A stretch of DNA of 64,000 nt from Paenibacillus sp. JJ-223 (GCF_927798175.1 NZ_CAKMMP010000002.1:310001-374000), one strand, 5' to 3'; counted from the first letter of the stretch, positions 16,451 through 26,188 are shown. Program-made: numbers and translations. The notes: generated by a model from the sequence alone, not told the origin.

Positions 16451-16601
16451 GTTTTGCGTTTCTCCTTAATTATTTCGTCAATAACGTATTGCGATAATCT
16501 CAATCTCTATTAAAAAGCATATAGCTTAATAAGGGTAGTCCAACTTCTTAAAAATTCCTGAATTTTCAACTTTTTTTGCCATCATAAAATTTCACCAAAT
16601 G

Positions 16602-16628
16602 CAAAAAAGACCGCAACGACGCGGTCTG
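16602..16628 (-). terminator. Terminator of the GyrI-like gene
   Basis: Minus strand: AGACCGC - GTCGTT - GCGGTCT followed by TTTTTT, about 40 bases after the stop of the GyrI-like gene. Confidence 0.85.
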
Positions 16629-16665
16629 GAGGAATAAAGCGGAATCAACCTGTATGCCAAAAAAA

Positions 16666-17148
16666 TTATTGGCTGACGGGGATGAATATGGAAAACTCAG
16701 GTTCAGGATCGTACGGGTCCTGATCCATCGGGTACACCTCATAATGGGTAAACGGCTCGTTCAACGCTTTGAAGCCTTGTTGCTCGATCCAGGCATAAAT
16801 ATGGTTGTAGGATGCCTCGATGCTCTGTCCTTTGACATGACTGCATGTGGCATAGGTCTGTGCAGGTACATCCATGCGCAGCATGCCTTCGGGAACCGAA
16901 GCCTCTTGTTCCGCTTCAACCTCGACAGCGACAAGATGCGAAAAATGAGTTTCCGTCATATGATAGGACAGACCTAGCAGTTCCTTTGGATGGAGAACAC
17001 CTTCAATTTCCGGCAATCGCCGTTTGAATTCCATCTGCACGGCTCGAATGCCACCGGCACCCGCCTCCGCAAATGTTCCCTCCCACTTCAATCCGATGAC
17101 TACCGCGGCATCCTTATGCAGAAGCATCGCTTCGTTGACCTGATTCAT
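16666..17148 (-). CDS. Stand-alone GyrI-like small-molecule-binding protein
   Basis: A 160-residue protein of the GyrI-like/AraC effector-binding (SHS2 double) fold with no DNA-binding part. Typical pieces are visible: an N-terminal 'VIGLKWEG', a conserved 'MLRMDVPAQTYATCSH' strand, and the C-terminal 'FTHYEVYPMD...EFSIFIPV' with its conserved Glu. Such proteins bind small hydrophobic or cationic compounds; a few hydrolyse them. The ATG at 17146-17148 is supported by GTGAGGAGAACG. It is divergent from a regulator that carries the same fold fused to a helix-turn-helix. Confidence 0.85.
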   Translation of the reverse strand: MNQVNEAMLLHKDAAVVIGLKWEGTFAEAGAGGIRAVQMEFKRRLPEIEGVLHPKELLGLSYHMTETHFSHLVAVEVEAEQEASVPEGMLRMDVPAQTYATCSHVKGQSIEASYNHIYAWIEQQGFKALNEPFTHYEVYPMDQDPYDPEPEFSIFIPVSQ

Positions 17149-17288
17149 CGTTCTCCTCACCCTTTCAACATTGGTTCTTGTTCACGCATGCTGTCTTTGT
17201 TGTCGCTAGCCTGACTCTATTTTATACTAATATAATGACAAATTCTGTCACAATAAAAAACATTTCTTCCTAAGGAGCGACCGGTATC

Positions 17289-18011
17289 ATGACCAAAACG
17301 CAGCGCTTGATCGAACTGATGATGCGGGTATATGAGAAACGAACCTTTACCGTGGAAGACATGGCCTCCGAGTTCGGCGTATCCTATCGGACCATGCTGC
17401 GGTATTTGCACGAGCTCAGCGGCATGGGGGTACCTTTGTATGCAGAGGCCGGCAGGGCCGGAGGGTATTCCTTGCTGCCCTCTGCTGCACGAAAAGGAAT
17501 CATGACCGATTCCATACAGCCGGCCGCCGATCCATTCCGGCGCGTATTACGTCCCGAGATCCACATTGTCGGCATCGAGTTCCAAGCCCCCTTCACAGCC
17601 GTGTATATGGCCAAGGTCATGATCCCCAGGTTATGGTCGGAACTGGAGCGCAGGCGGCATGAAATCGTTCGTCAAAAGCAAGCAGGGAACAGTACGGGCG
17701 TTACGCTGAGCCGTTCAAAGATATATCGTTACGTGGCCGGGGTGGAGGTGTCGCACCTTCACGAAATACCGCAGGGTATGGTCGGCTTGACCCTTCCTGC
17801 GTGCGAATATGCTGTTTACACCCACCAGGGCGGCTCCGACCGGGCTGAAACCGATCAAACCTTCTTATGGTTGGCAGAAAAGCTGAGGCAACGCGGGTTG
17901 GAGCCGAACATGACAGCTTACTCGTTGGAATCAAGGCATTCCGGCGATGCGCAGTCCATGGACATTTACATCCCCTTACTCGATAACGCTGCAGAAGGCG
18001 TAAGCCCATAA
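17289..18011 (+). CDS. HTH regulator with GyrI-like effector-binding domain
   Basis: A 240-residue regulator. Residues 1-62 form a DeoR/YafY-type winged helix (LIELMMRVYEKRTFTVEDMASEFGVSYRTMLRYLHEL). From about 85 to 232 there is a GyrI-like ligand-binding domain (VVG-type start 'IHIVGIEFQAPF', 'LPACEYAVYTHQGG', end 'MDIYIPLL'). It starts at ATG after CTAAGGAGCG. It is divergent from the stand-alone GyrI-like gene across 140 bases, so it probably controls that gene in response to a shared ligand. The ligand is unknown. Confidence 0.85.
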   Translation: MTKTQRLIELMMRVYEKRTFTVEDMASEFGVSYRTMLRYLHELSGMGVPLYAEAGRAGGYSLLPSAARKGIMTDSIQPAADPFRRVLRPEIHIVGIEFQAPFTAVYMAKVMIPRLWSELERRRHEIVRQKQAGNSTGVTLSRSKIYRYVAGVEVSHLHEIPQGMVGLTLPACEYAVYTHQGGSDRAETDQTFLWLAEKLRQRGLEPNMTAYSLESRHSGDAQSMDIYIPLLDNAAEGVSP

Positions 18012-18143
18012 TCCGTTCATAAACCTCGTTAGCTCCCTGCCGCGAAGTCTAAGGTTCTTATAAAATACAAAAACCACAGGATTCTCCCGGCATTCCGTCG
18101 GAGCATCGCTGCGGCTTTTGACATGCTATCGTTCTATTCGGAA

Positions 18144-18569
18144 TCAGGCGTGGCCTTCCACGACCCGACCGAGCTTCTGTACAATTCCAGTCCAGCCCTG
18201 AGACATTTTCTCTCGTACGATGGCGTGAGCCTGCCCAAACTCGGTCAGCTTGTCCGCATCCCAGCCGTCGTGAATCAACGTGAAGTCCGTGCTCTCCCCA
18301 TGCGCTTCAAGCTCGAAGGTCAGCGTCCAATCTTTCCCCCAACGAAAAGAGAGCTTATGCAGCGGCTGCACTTCGGTGACCTCACAAGGGGATTGACCAA
18401 ATGGTCCTGCCTCCAAAATGAACTTGTGGCCCACCACAGGCTCCAAGTTGCTGGGCATGAACCAGGAAGCCATGCCTTCGGACGTGGACACGATATTCCA
18501 TACCTTCTCCGCAGGGGCCTGCAGCGTGAGTTGTTGCCGGATTGCCGGCAATGCACTTGATGATTCCAT
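18144..18569 (-). CDS. SRPBCC (AHSA1/START-like) protein
   Basis: A 141-residue ligand-cavity protein of the AHSA1 type. The conserved start (ITLQ-type 'QQLTLQAPAEKVWNIVSTSEGMASWFMPSNLEP'), the 'LSFRWGKDWTLTFELEAHGESTDFTLIHDGW' middle and the final amphipathic helix (MSQGWTGIVQKLGRVVE) are all present. Family members bind lipids or hydrophobic compounds, or act as Hsp90-type co-chaperone folds. The ribosome site is AAGGAGGCG. It has no obvious operon partner. Confidence 0.85.
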   Translation of the reverse strand: MESSSALPAIRQQLTLQAPAEKVWNIVSTSEGMASWFMPSNLEPVVGHKFILEAGPFGQSPCEVTEVQPLHKLSFRWGKDWTLTFELEAHGESTDFTLIHDGWDADKLTEFGQAHAIVREKMSQGWTGIVQKLGRVVEGHA

Positions 18570-18666
18570 ATCTTCGCCTCCTTGGCAAGGTTATTGTTCT
18601 CTGTACACTTTGTTTCAAACGTTGCTCCTACCACTATATCCGGGGATCGTGCAAATATGCAAATAA

Positions 18667-18695
18667 GCCGGTGCATGGCATCTCCATGCATCGGC
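18667..18695 (-). terminator. Hairpin terminator after namA
   Basis: Minus strand: CCGATGCATGG and CCATGCACCGG form a stem, with one G-T pair, around a 5-base loop; TTATTTG follows. It overlaps the space directly after the namA stop codon. Confidence 0.6.
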
Positions 18696-18705
18696 CCGGC
18701 CTCAA

Positions 18706-19740
18706 TCAGTATCCACGTGTATATTGCTGCGCAATGGCTGCCTGCTTGACGTCCGCACCCAACTTCAGTGCGGCATGGTTGGCCCAATACGGATCACGCA
18801 GCATGCCTCTGCCTACCGCCACGAGGTCGGCATCGCCGTTGCCGATCACGGCTTGAGCAAGGGAGGCGTCATCCAGCAAACCCACGGCAATGACCGGGAC
18901 GCCGAGCTCATCTCGGAAACGGCGGGCAAACGGAACCTGGTACCCCGGATAATTGCCCGGCTTCCGCGTTCCAGACGGGCCCTCGCCGCCGGAACTGATG
19001 TGGAACATGTCGACGCCCGCTTCCTTGTATGCCCGTGAAATGTCGAGGGTATGGTCGATATCGTAGCCTCCGTCGGCGTATTCCACGGCGGAAATGCGCA
19101 TAATAAGCGGCATGGTATCCGGCATCACCTTTTTAGCCGCACGAATGATTTCGCAGCCGAAGCGCGACAAATCTTTACCGTATTCGTCCTCGCGATGATT
19201 CATCAGCTTGGAATGGAATTGGTGGATCAGGTATCCGTGCGCCCCGTGAAGCTCAATCGCGTCTACACCCGCTTGAACTGCTCGCCGTACGCCGTCCGCG
19301 AATTTTTGCACCATGACCTGAACCTCTTCCGTGCTCAGCGCACGTGGAGTCTTGAAGTTTTCGCCAGGGAACGTCACTACGGAAGGAGCCACCGGCTGTT
19401 TGGCATCCTCTGCTTTTCGCCCTGCATGCGCGATCTGGATCGCCACTTTGGAGCCATATGCATGCATTCCATTCACAAGCTTGGCAAAAGCGGGAATATG
19501 CTCATCGGACCAAATGCCCAGGTCATTGTCGGTAATGCGCCCGTCCGGTTCCACATCGGTCATCTCAATGACGATCAGGCCGGTTCCCCCAACCGCCCGG
19601 CTCACGTAGTGAACGTGATGCCAATCGTTGGGAATGCCGTCTTTCGCCGTTACGGAGTACTGGCACATCGGTGCCATGACCACGCGATTATTCAACTCGA
19701 GCCCCTTGAAGCGATATGGCGAAAACAAAGATTCTGTCAT
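18706..19740 (-). CDS. namA: NADPH dehydrogenase, old yellow enzyme (NamA/YqjM)
   Basis: A 344-residue FMN-dependent ene-reductase of the YqjM class, using NADPH to reduce activated C=C bonds and probably detoxify electrophiles. It has the YqjM-type redox Cys (APMCQYSV, about 26), the substrate-binding His pair in IELHGAHGYLIHQF, 'IQIAHAGRKA' and the FMN phosphate site 'VGRGMLRDPYW'. Length matches YqjM (338). It stands alone with its own hairpin terminator. Confidence 0.92.
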   Translation of the reverse strand: MTESLFSPYRFKGLELNNRVVMAPMCQYSVTAKDGIPNDWHHVHYVSRAVGGTGLIVIEMTDVEPDGRITDNDLGIWSDEHIPAFAKLVNGMHAYGSKVAIQIAHAGRKAEDAKQPVAPSVVTFPGENFKTPRALSTEEVQVMVQKFADGVRRAVQAGVDAIELHGAHGYLIHQFHSKLMNHREDEYGKDLSRFGCEIIRAAKKVMPDTMPLIMRISAVEYADGGYDIDHTLDISRAYKEAGVDMFHISSGGEGPSGTRKPGNYPGYQVPFARRFRDELGVPVIAVGLLDDASLAQAVIGNGDADLVAVGRGMLRDPYWANHAALKLGADVKQAAIAQQYTRGY

Positions 19741-19964
19741 TTTCTCATCATCTCCTAAGTAAATCGTTATTTATTTCAATGTCCTGAAACACGATCGGAA
19801 AACAACCCATTCGTCATTCAATATCTTATTATGAACCTGATCAGCATAATTACAAGTACGGACATTTTTTACCGCTCTACTCTTTTTATACTTAACCCGG
19901 CCCGCGCGAACCCCATCCAAAACATGGTATGATATTTGCAAACCGTTCTGAAGGAGTGATACGG

Positions 19965-21203
19965 ATGAAAGATATTTTAATCCAAAGACTGACCACCTAT
20001 GCCCAAATGGACACCCAATCCGACGAAAACAGCGAAACCTGCCCTTCCACGCCAGGCCAATTGGAGCTCGGCAAACATCTGGTCGAAGAATGCAAAGCCA
20101 TCGGTCTGCAAGACGTCACCATGGACGAGAACGGTTATGTCATGGCAACGCTGCCTTCCAACACGGATAAGGACATCCCGGTCATCGGCTTTCTGGCCCA
20201 CCTGGACACCGCAACTGACTTTACGGGCAAAAACGTCAAACCGCAAATCCTTGAAAATTACGATGGACAAGACATCGTCCTTAATGAAGAATTGGACGTT
20301 GTTCTGTCCGTCGCCGAGTTCCCTGAGCTGCATGAATACAAGGGGCATACATTGATGACGACGGACGGCACCACGCTGCTCGGCGCGGATAACAAAGCAG
20401 GCATCGCCGAAATCATGACGGCCATGGCTTATCTGATCGAGCATCCGGAGATCAAACACGGGAAGATCCGCGTTGCCTTCACGCCGGACGAGGAGATCGG
20501 TCGGGGACCGCACCGCTTCGATGTGGCAGCATTCGGGGCCAAGTACGCATATACGGTCGACGGCGGTCCGCTTGGAGAATTGGAGTACGAGAGCTTTAAC
20601 GCCGCAGCCGCCAAAATTACGATTCGCGGCACCAACGTGCACCCCGGAACGGCAAAAGGCAAGATGGTGAACTCGGCCAAAATCGCGATGGAGCTGAACA
20701 GCCGTCTGCCGATCAAAGAGGCCCCCGAGTTTACGGAAGGCTACGAAGGTTTCTATCATTTGTTATCGATTGAAGGAGACGTGGAGCAGACCCGAATGAG
20801 TTACATTATCCGGGACTTTGACCGCAACAGCTTTGAAGCCCGCAAATCCACGATGCAAACGATTGTGGCCGAACTGAAAACCAAATATGGCGAAAAGATC
20901 GTTACGCTCGAACTCAAGGATCAGTATTTCAATATGCGGGAAAAGATCGAGCCTGTGAAGCATATCGTGGATATTGCCCATGAAGCGATGACGCGGCTGG
21001 ACATCGAACCCGTCATTCGTCCGATTCGTGGCGGAACGGACGGATCGCAGCTCTCCTATATGGGCATGCCTACGCCGAACATCTTTACCGGGGGAGAGAA
21101 CTATCACGGCAAATTCGAATACATCTCGGTCGACAATATGGTTAAAGCAACGAAGGTTATTATTGAAATAGCGAAGCTGTTCGAGGAACAAGACGCGAAG
21201 TAA
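19965..21203 (+). CDS. pepT: Peptidase T (tripeptide aminopeptidase)
   Basis: A 412-residue M20 family di-zinc peptidase that removes N-terminal residues from tripeptides in the cytoplasm. Metal ligands are seen in [36 protein letters not shown] and YTVDGGPLG, and the last His in [12 protein letters not shown]. All are intact. The ATG at 19965 follows GAAGGAGTGATACGG; the longer frame has no ribosome site. Length equals the usual 408-412. Single-gene unit followed by a short hairpin. Confidence 0.95.
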   Translation: MKDILIQRLTTYAQMDTQSDENSETCPSTPGQLELGKHLVEECKAIGLQDVTMDENGYVMATLPSNTDKDIPVIGFLAHLDTATDFTGKNVKPQILENYDGQDIVLNEELDVVLSVAEFPELHEYKGHTLMTTDGTTLLGADNKAGIAEIMTAMAYLIEHPEIKHGKIRVAFTPDEEIGRGPHRFDVAAFGAKYAYTVDGGPLGELEYESFNAAAAKITIRGTNVHPGTAKGKMVNSAKIAMELNSRLPIKEAPEFTEGYEGFYHLLSIEGDVEQTRMSYIIRDFDRNSFEARKSTMQTIVAELKTKYGEKIVTLELKDQYFNMREKIEPVKHIVDIAHEAMTRLDIEPVIRPIRGGTDGSQLSYMGMPTPNIFTGGENYHGKFEYISVDNMVKATKVIIEIAKLFEEQDAK

Positions 21204-21274
21204 ACAACGTCCTTCACTTTCTCGGCAGTGCACGCCTCACGCCGCATGCCGGCTAGCAAGTCAACGCAACCTGC

Positions 21275-21310
21275 AAAGAGCACCCTCAGCAACGATCGGG
21301 GGTGCTTTTA
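21275..21310 (+). terminator. Probable terminator after pepT
   Basis: AAAGAGCACCC and GGGTGCTTTT form a stem around a roughly 14-base loop with a short T-run, about 70 bases after the pepT stop. Confidence 0.55.
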
Positions 21311-21356
21311 TGCATGGGCATCGCTCACGTTGCTCCCGTTTATCCGTTTCGGACCA

Positions 21357-22049
21357 TTATTCGTACATGTTCCCCCCGGCGATTTCCCGCAGCTGCTCAA
21401 CATCCCGAACCACGATCTTTTTCTGTTCTTTGCGGATGATGTCCCGCTCGCACAGATCCGAAATGACGCGGTTTAAATGCCTGTAGCTCGTACCTAACAG
21501 ATCGGCAAGCTCCGTCAAACGGGAGGTCTGGATCTCCTCATTGACTTGTCCCCCTTGCTCCATCGTGGATAACATGTAACTGGCAAAGCGGCTTTCTACC
21601 GGATATAACAAGTTCAGGCTCGAAAAATTGGAGAACGTATAAAGCTTGTGGGTTATATGGCCAAGCATGAAATGGAGAAATTTTGGATTGCTGGCATACG
21701 TGCTTTGCAGGAAATGGTAGCTTATACCAAGCAGCAAGCTTTTGCTCACCGTTTGCACCGTGTTTTTGGCCTCCTTGCCATTAACGAGCTCCAGATCGCC
21801 CACCAAAGCAGGCGGAGTGGAGAAACGAAGCAGCAACGATTTCCCGTTAGGCGACGTCGTATAAATCTTAAGCTTGCCTTCGACGAGAAAATACAGACGA
21901 TCGGGCCGTTCGCCTTTGGAACAAATGATTTCTCCCTTGGAAGCTTCCAACAGCCTTAACTCGCCAAGGGCAGCTTCATTCAACACCTGATCCAGACCAT
22001 GCTCTCTCGCAAGCCGACGAACCTGTTGAAAGTCCAATATTTCTTTCAT
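21357..22049 (-). CDS. Crp/Fnr-family transcription regulator
   Basis: A 230-residue regulator. The cNMP-binding-type beta barrel spans about 25-125 (GEIICSKGERPDRLYFLVEGKLKIY, then LVGDLELV). A dimer helix and a winged helix (TSRLTELADLLGTSYRHLNRVISDLCERD) complete it. It lacks the N-terminal Cys cluster of oxygen-sensing Fnr and has no clear cAMP-phosphate Arg in the expected place, so its ligand is uncertain; it is YeiL-like in build. It is divergent from the soluble chemotaxis-type protein. Confidence 0.88.
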   Translation of the reverse strand: MKEILDFQQVRRLAREHGLDQVLNEAALGELRLLEASKGEIICSKGERPDRLYFLVEGKLKIYTTSPNGKSLLLRFSTPPALVGDLELVNGKEAKNTVQTVSKSLLLGISYHFLQSTYASNPKFLHFMLGHITHKLYTFSNFSSLNLLYPVESRFASYMLSTMEQGGQVNEEIQTSRLTELADLLGTSYRHLNRVISDLCERDIIRKEQKKIVVRDVEQLREIAGGNMYE

Positions 22050-22325
22050 ACCGAATAACCTCCTGCGTCATCTTTTGAAGGCCAGTCATGGACACATGTC
22101 CTGTTTTTGATATATGTACATAGGAATATCTTGATATAAAAATAGTTACTATTAGAACTTATATCCAGCACCACGATATAAATGGATGTTTCACTGAAAA
22201 TATTACGTTAAACATTCACAAATTTATCTAAAATACAGTTAATGATAGCGCACTCTTATCCGATGATATATACAGTTTGTTCACCTTTTGTAGACATCAC
22301 TCCAGCCAGGAAAGGAACATCAGCC

Positions 22326-23168
22326 ATGAATATTATAGAAGCTCTTACGAAATCCCTGCCTTACATCAGCCGAATTCTTAGAGAACCCATCGGCCTTTCA
22401 TTATATGATCATGAAAAGGTAGTCGACGTGATCACCAACGAGAAGTTCAGCCTTGGTTTCAAGCCGGGCGAGCCGCTCCTCGATAACTTCAAAAACTTCT
22501 CCGCTTTGGTGAATGGTCGGGAAGCCTCGCTTACCAAAGTGCCGGCAGAAGTGTACGGATTCGAAATGGACGTGCTCAGCATCCCGATTTTTGACGACGA
22601 AAATAAGGTCGTTGCCGTGTTCTCCGCATCCTACGATCAGTCCAATCAAAATCATCTTGAAGCCATTATCCAAGAAAACCAAGCGATTAACAGCCATCTG
22701 GTGGACATGGTGCAGCACGTTGCCGCTCATGCCGAAGAATTGCAAGCGACCAGCGAGCAAATTCTCGAGAACACACGCCTGGCCGTGCAAAATTCGAGTC
22801 AGATCAACAAAGTCGCCGGCTTTATTCGAGAGATTTCGGAGCAGACCAACCTGCTTGGCTTGAACGCCGCCATCGAAGCCGCCCGCGTGGGTGAAGCAGG
22901 TGCAGGATTCGGCGTTGTGGCGTCCGAAGTCCGCAAGCTCTCGATCGATGCCAAACAAGCCACGACGGATATCGATGCCAGCCTGAAAGACGTGCAGCAT
23001 GTCATCAAACAAATGGAGGTTGAGGTATCGCAGATCGCGGCTTCTTCCCAAGAACAAGCAACGCTTGTACAGTCTTTCACGGATGTGATCGAAAAGTTGA
23101 ACGCAACCGGGGAGCGCATGAAACTGCTCGCAGACCAACTCATCAGCTACACGGTTGAAGCCAAGTAA
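22326..23168 (+). CDS. Soluble methyl-accepting chemotaxis-type protein (YfmS-like)
   Basis: A 280-residue cytoplasmic signalling protein with no membrane segment and no HAMP. Residues 1-115 form a sensor domain; '[14 protein letters not shown]' and '[20 protein letters not shown]' look Cache/PAS-like. Residues 120-275 form the MCP hairpin, with its conserved tip '[24 protein letters not shown]' intact. Size and layout match B. subtilis YfmS. The start ATG follows AAAGGAAC. It probably couples a cytoplasmic signal to CheA/CheW, which are not in this window. Confidence 0.88.
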   Translation: MNIIEALTKSLPYISRILREPIGLSLYDHEKVVDVITNEKFSLGFKPGEPLLDNFKNFSALVNGREASLTKVPAEVYGFEMDVLSIPIFDDENKVVAVFSASYDQSNQNHLEAIIQENQAINSHLVDMVQHVAAHAEELQATSEQILENTRLAVQNSSQINKVAGFIREISEQTNLLGLNAAIEAARVGEAGAGFGVVASEVRKLSIDAKQATTDIDASLKDVQHVIKQMEVEVSQIAASSQEQATLVQSFTDVIEKLNATGERMKLLADQLISYTVEAK

Positions 23169-23178
23169 TCCGTTATGC

Positions 23179-23231
23179 AAACAGGACTTCCAGGAAAACT
23201 ACGTAAGTAGGATCTCCTGGAAGTCTTGTTT
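23179..23231. terminator. Terminator after the soluble chemoreceptor gene
   Basis: AAACAGGACTTCCAGGA pairs, with one G-T, with TCCTGGAAGTCTTGTTT, followed by a T-rich stretch on the plus strand. It lies between convergent genes and may serve both. Confidence 0.8.
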
Positions 23232-23279
23232 ACTTTATTTCAATTTATAGAAAACGCATGAATCAACCACGCTAGGCCA

Positions 23280-24722
23280 CTACGAGCGCAGTACCATCTT
23301 CCGATCACTGTTGTCCGCAGATGGCGATTCCGGCTCCCAACATTCAACCTCGCCCGGAATGCGGATGCGGTCGCGGGTGAAGACCGGGTCCCGCCCTTCT
23401 GCCTTTTGCCTCTTGTAATCCTTCAACGCTTCAAACGTTACTTTAGACAGCATCAGGATTGCGATCAAATTCACCACAACCATCAGCCCCATGAACAAGT
23501 CGGCCAAATCCCATACCAGCTGCACCTTGGCAACGGCACCAAACACGACCATCGCAATGACGCAAACGCGGTATAACCAGAGCCATCCTTTATTGGACTT
23601 CAGGAATTCGATGTTCGTCTCCCCGTAATAATAATTGCCGATAAGCGTACTGAAAGCAAACAGAAACACCATAACAGCCAAAAAGCCGGAAGCCCATGAT
23701 CCGATATGCACGCTTAATGCCGCCTGGGTAAGCTCAATTCCGCCCAAATTCGATCCTTCGTACAATCCGGACATCAAGATGATCATGGCCGTGCTTGTGC
23801 AAATGATGAGCGTGTCGGTCAATACGCCAAACGCCTGAATGAGCCCCTGCTTGACGGGGTGCGAAGTATCGGCCGTTGCCGCAGCGTTCGGCGCGCTCCC
23901 CATCCCCGCTTCATTCGAGAACAAACCGCGTTTGACGCCATTCATGAGGGCAGCACCGAGCGTCCCCCCCGCCACTTGCTCGAACCCGAAGGCATTTTTG
24001 ACGATCAACGCAATCATTGCAGGCAGTTCCGTGACGTTCGACAGCACCACGAAGGCAGCCACGCCGATGTAGAGCACGGCAAGCACGATGACGATGTATT
24101 CGGAAGCTTTGGCGATGCGTTTGACCCCGCCCCAGATGATCGCGGCGAATATTACCGCCATAATGATGCCCACCGTCAGACGATCCGTGCCAAACGAATT
24201 TTGAAAGGCAACGGTGATCGTGTTGGACTGCACCGCATTAAACACCAGACCGAACGAGAGAATGATCAGGACGGCAAACAGCGCACCCATCCAGCGTTTT
24301 CCCAACCCCCGTTCCATGTAATAAGCCGGTCCTCCTCGGAAACCACCGTTGTCCCGGACTTTATAGATTTGGGCCAGCGTGCTCTCCACAAAACTGGAAG
24401 CCGCACCGATGATGGCGATGATCCACATCCAGAACACCGCCCCCGGACCACCCAAAGCGATGGCCAACGCAATGCCCGTAATATTGCCCGTGCCCACGCG
24501 CGCAGCCATGCTGATGCAAAACGCCTGAAACGGCGATATGGTGCCCGGCTTCTTGCTCTTCGGCTCGGTAAGCACCTTCACCATGTCTCCAATCATGCGA
24601 AACTGCATGAATCTCGTTCTCGTGGTAAAATAGACCCCGCACACGACCAACAAAATAATCAATAACTTGGACCATAGAAAATCGTTGAAAAACATGACGA
24701 TATCTTGTATTGTTTGCTCCAT
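23280..24722 (-). CDS. Alanine/glutamine:cation symporter (AGCS family)
   Basis: A 480-residue secondary transporter with about eleven membrane helices. It shows AGCS landmarks: 'GTISPFQAFCISMAARVGTGNITGIALAIALGGPGAVFWMW' near 60-105, then 'RGLFSNEAGMGSAPNAAATA' near 270. It imports alanine, glycine or glutamine with Na+ or H+. Beside a divergent GlnL-like regulator it most resembles the GlnT glutamine transporter. The ATG at 24720-24722 is preferred over a GTG two codons upstream that overlaps AAGGGG. The last eleven codons plus the following 30 bases recur, diverged, at 33173-33243. Confidence 0.88.
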   Translation of the reverse strand: MEQTIQDIVMFFNDFLWSKLLIILLVVCGVYFTTRTRFMQFRMIGDMVKVLTEPKSKKPGTISPFQAFCISMAARVGTGNITGIALAIALGGPGAVFWMWIIAIIGAASSFVESTLAQIYKVRDNGGFRGGPAYYMERGLGKRWMGALFAVLIILSFGLVFNAVQSNTITVAFQNSFGTDRLTVGIIMAVIFAAIIWGGVKRIAKASEYIVIVLAVLYIGVAAFVVLSNVTELPAMIALIVKNAFGFEQVAGGTLGAALMNGVKRGLFSNEAGMGSAPNAAATADTSHPVKQGLIQAFGVLTDTLIICTSTAMIILMSGLYEGSNLGGIELTQAALSVHIGSWASGFLAVMVFLFAFSTLIGNYYYGETNIEFLKSNKGWLWLYRVCVIAMVVFGAVAKVQLVWDLADLFMGLMVVVNLIAILMLSKVTFEALKDYKRQKAEGRDPVFTRDRIRIPGEVECWEPESPSADNSDRKMVLRS

Positions 24723-24832
24723 CAGCACTGCCCCTTATCTTCTATAATTCATTCGAATCGGCGATCTGCCCGGCTCTCGGGCTTTCATATACACATCCTG
24801 CACTGCCGTTTGCATCATTTCGCATATGCTTA

Positions 24833-24849
24833 AAGTAACGATGTTACTT
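24833..24849. promoter_or_regulatory. Perfect inverted repeat AAGTAAC-GAT-GTTACTT
   Basis: Seven-base arms with a 3-base spacer, about 110 bases upstream of the symporter start. It could be an operator for the GlnL-like regulator or another dimeric protein. It does not match the TTTTGT repeats reported for B. subtilis GlnL. Confidence 0.4.
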
Positions 24850-24935
24850 ATAGTACGGGAACATCTACCGAAATCGACATTTATCTACGTGTGATGGGCA
24901 AAATTTTTGTTATAAAGTGATATTCGGCCATATGT

Positions 24936-24952
24936 TGTGACTTTACTTGACA
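24936..24952. promoter_or_regulatory. GlnR/TnrA-type box
   Basis: TGTGACTTTACTTGACA fits the TGTNA-N7-TNACA nitrogen-control pattern at every fixed position. It lies between the AGCS symporter and the GlnL-like regulator, two nitrogen-related genes, so control by GlnR or TnrA is plausible. Confidence 0.55.
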
Positions 24953-25123
24953 CGATGAGGATGATAGGCGCAATGACCGCCACTCATCAGAAATGTATGC
25001 ATGTTTCTGAGACACACCGCCAAAACAGGGCATACTGTGGGCAAAGATAGGATGGGGAGACATCGGATTTTGTGCAAGCCGTTCGCAAATAGGTCGCTTG
25101 TGATCAAGAAAGGAGGAAGAAGG

Positions 25124-26056
25124 TTGAGGTATTTTATCGTGGATGACGATCAAGGAATCCGTTCCATGCTCGGTGATATTATAGAGGATGAAGGACTGGG
25201 TGAAATTGCCGGCGAATCCGAAGACGGGATGCACGTACACGCGGAGCTGCTTGAGCTGAACAAAGTGGACATCCTGCTGATCGATCTGCTTATGCCGCAG
25301 CGTGATGGTATTCAGACGATCCGCGCGCTTGGAAACCGTTTCGGCGGGAAAATCGTCATGATTTCGCAAATCGAATCCAAAAGCATGATCGGGGAAGCTT
25401 ACTCGCTTGGCATTGAATACTATATTACTAAACCGCTCAACCGCCTGGAGATCGTATCGGTACTCCGCCTTGTCAACGAGCGGTTGAGAATGCAGCAGTC
25501 GATTCAGGAAATCCAGCGCACGCTTCAAGGATTGACAGGGATTCAAGGGTCTGAGCGCCAAAGCGGACAGGCCGCCGAAAAAAACATTACGACCGCGGGA
25601 CATCATCTGTTATCGGAAATGGGCATGGTGGGGGAAGCGGGCAGCAAAGACCTGCTCGACATGCTGGAGTTTCTGGAGGAAACCGAAACGGAAGAGCATA
25701 AGCTATCCCCGTACATGTTCCCTTCCCTTAAGGATGTTTTCCATAACGTTGCCTTGCGCAAACTGGGAGCAGACGCGTCTCCCGCTGAGATCAACAAGGA
25801 GATCAAGGCTGCCGAACAACGCGTTCGCCGCGCCATTTTCCAAACGCTCAGCCATGTTGTTTCGCTCGGGCTTACAGACTATACCCATCCCAAGTTCGAA
25901 AACTACGCATCAAAGTTTTTTGATTTTACCGAAATCCGCAAAAAAATGCTGGAGCTGCAAAACAACGTCGAGCCATCCTTGTCCCAAACAAGGATCAACA
26001 CCAAAAAATTCGTTCAAGTGCTGTACCTTGAAGCGAAACGCCTTCTGCAGCATTGA
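25124..26056 (+). CDS. GlnL/YcbB-like response regulator (no kinase nearby)
   Basis: A 310-residue regulator. The receiver (FIVDDDQGIRSML, phospho-accepting Asp in LLIDLLMPQRDG, Lys in YITKPLNR) occupies residues 1-120. After a linker, a C-terminal YcbB-type DNA-binding domain (LKDVFHNVALRKLGADASPAEINKEIKAAEQRVRRAI region) fills 190-305. I took the TTG at 25124 because AAAGGAGGAAGAAGG precedes it; upstream codons lack a ribosome site. In Bacillus, GlnL with the sensor GlnK controls glutaminase and the transporter GlnT. Here the gene is divergent from an AGCS transporter, but no sensor kinase lies next to it. Confidence 0.85.
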   Translation: MRYFIVDDDQGIRSMLGDIIEDEGLGEIAGESEDGMHVHAELLELNKVDILLIDLLMPQRDGIQTIRALGNRFGGKIVMISQIESKSMIGEAYSLGIEYYITKPLNRLEIVSVLRLVNERLRMQQSIQEIQRTLQGLTGIQGSERQSGQAAEKNITTAGHHLLSEMGMVGEAGSKDLLDMLEFLEETETEEHKLSPYMFPSLKDVFHNVALRKLGADASPAEINKEIKAAEQRVRRAIFQTLSHVVSLGLTDYTHPKFENYASKFFDFTEIRKKMLELQNNVEPSLSQTRINTKKFVQVLYLEAKRLLQH

Positions 26057-26072
26057 CCGCCACATCCACAAA

Positions 26073-26150
26073 CAATGCGGACATGTCCTGACCGGAAGTG
26101 CACAGCGCTATCGCTGCCTGCTGCTCCCGGCCATTTGCATGTCCGCATTG
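26073..26150 (+). repeat. 13-bp inverted repeat with long loop after the GlnL-like gene
   Basis: CAATGCGGACATG and its exact complement are 52 bases apart, with a smaller inner hairpin around AGCGCTATCGCT. No T-run follows. It may be an mRNA-end structure for the regulator gene. Confidence 0.5.
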
Positions 26151-26188
26151 GGATAAAGCTATATGAAAAAGAAGATTAGCATGAGAAA

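Larger units (their letters stand above)
24723..25123. other. Divergent control region of the AGCS symporter and GlnL-like regulator
   Basis: About 400 bases without a gene. It holds a perfect 7-base inverted repeat at 24833-24849 and an exact match to the GlnR/TnrA pattern at 24936-24952, both listed separately. This is the likely meeting point of general and local nitrogen control. Confidence 0.6.
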
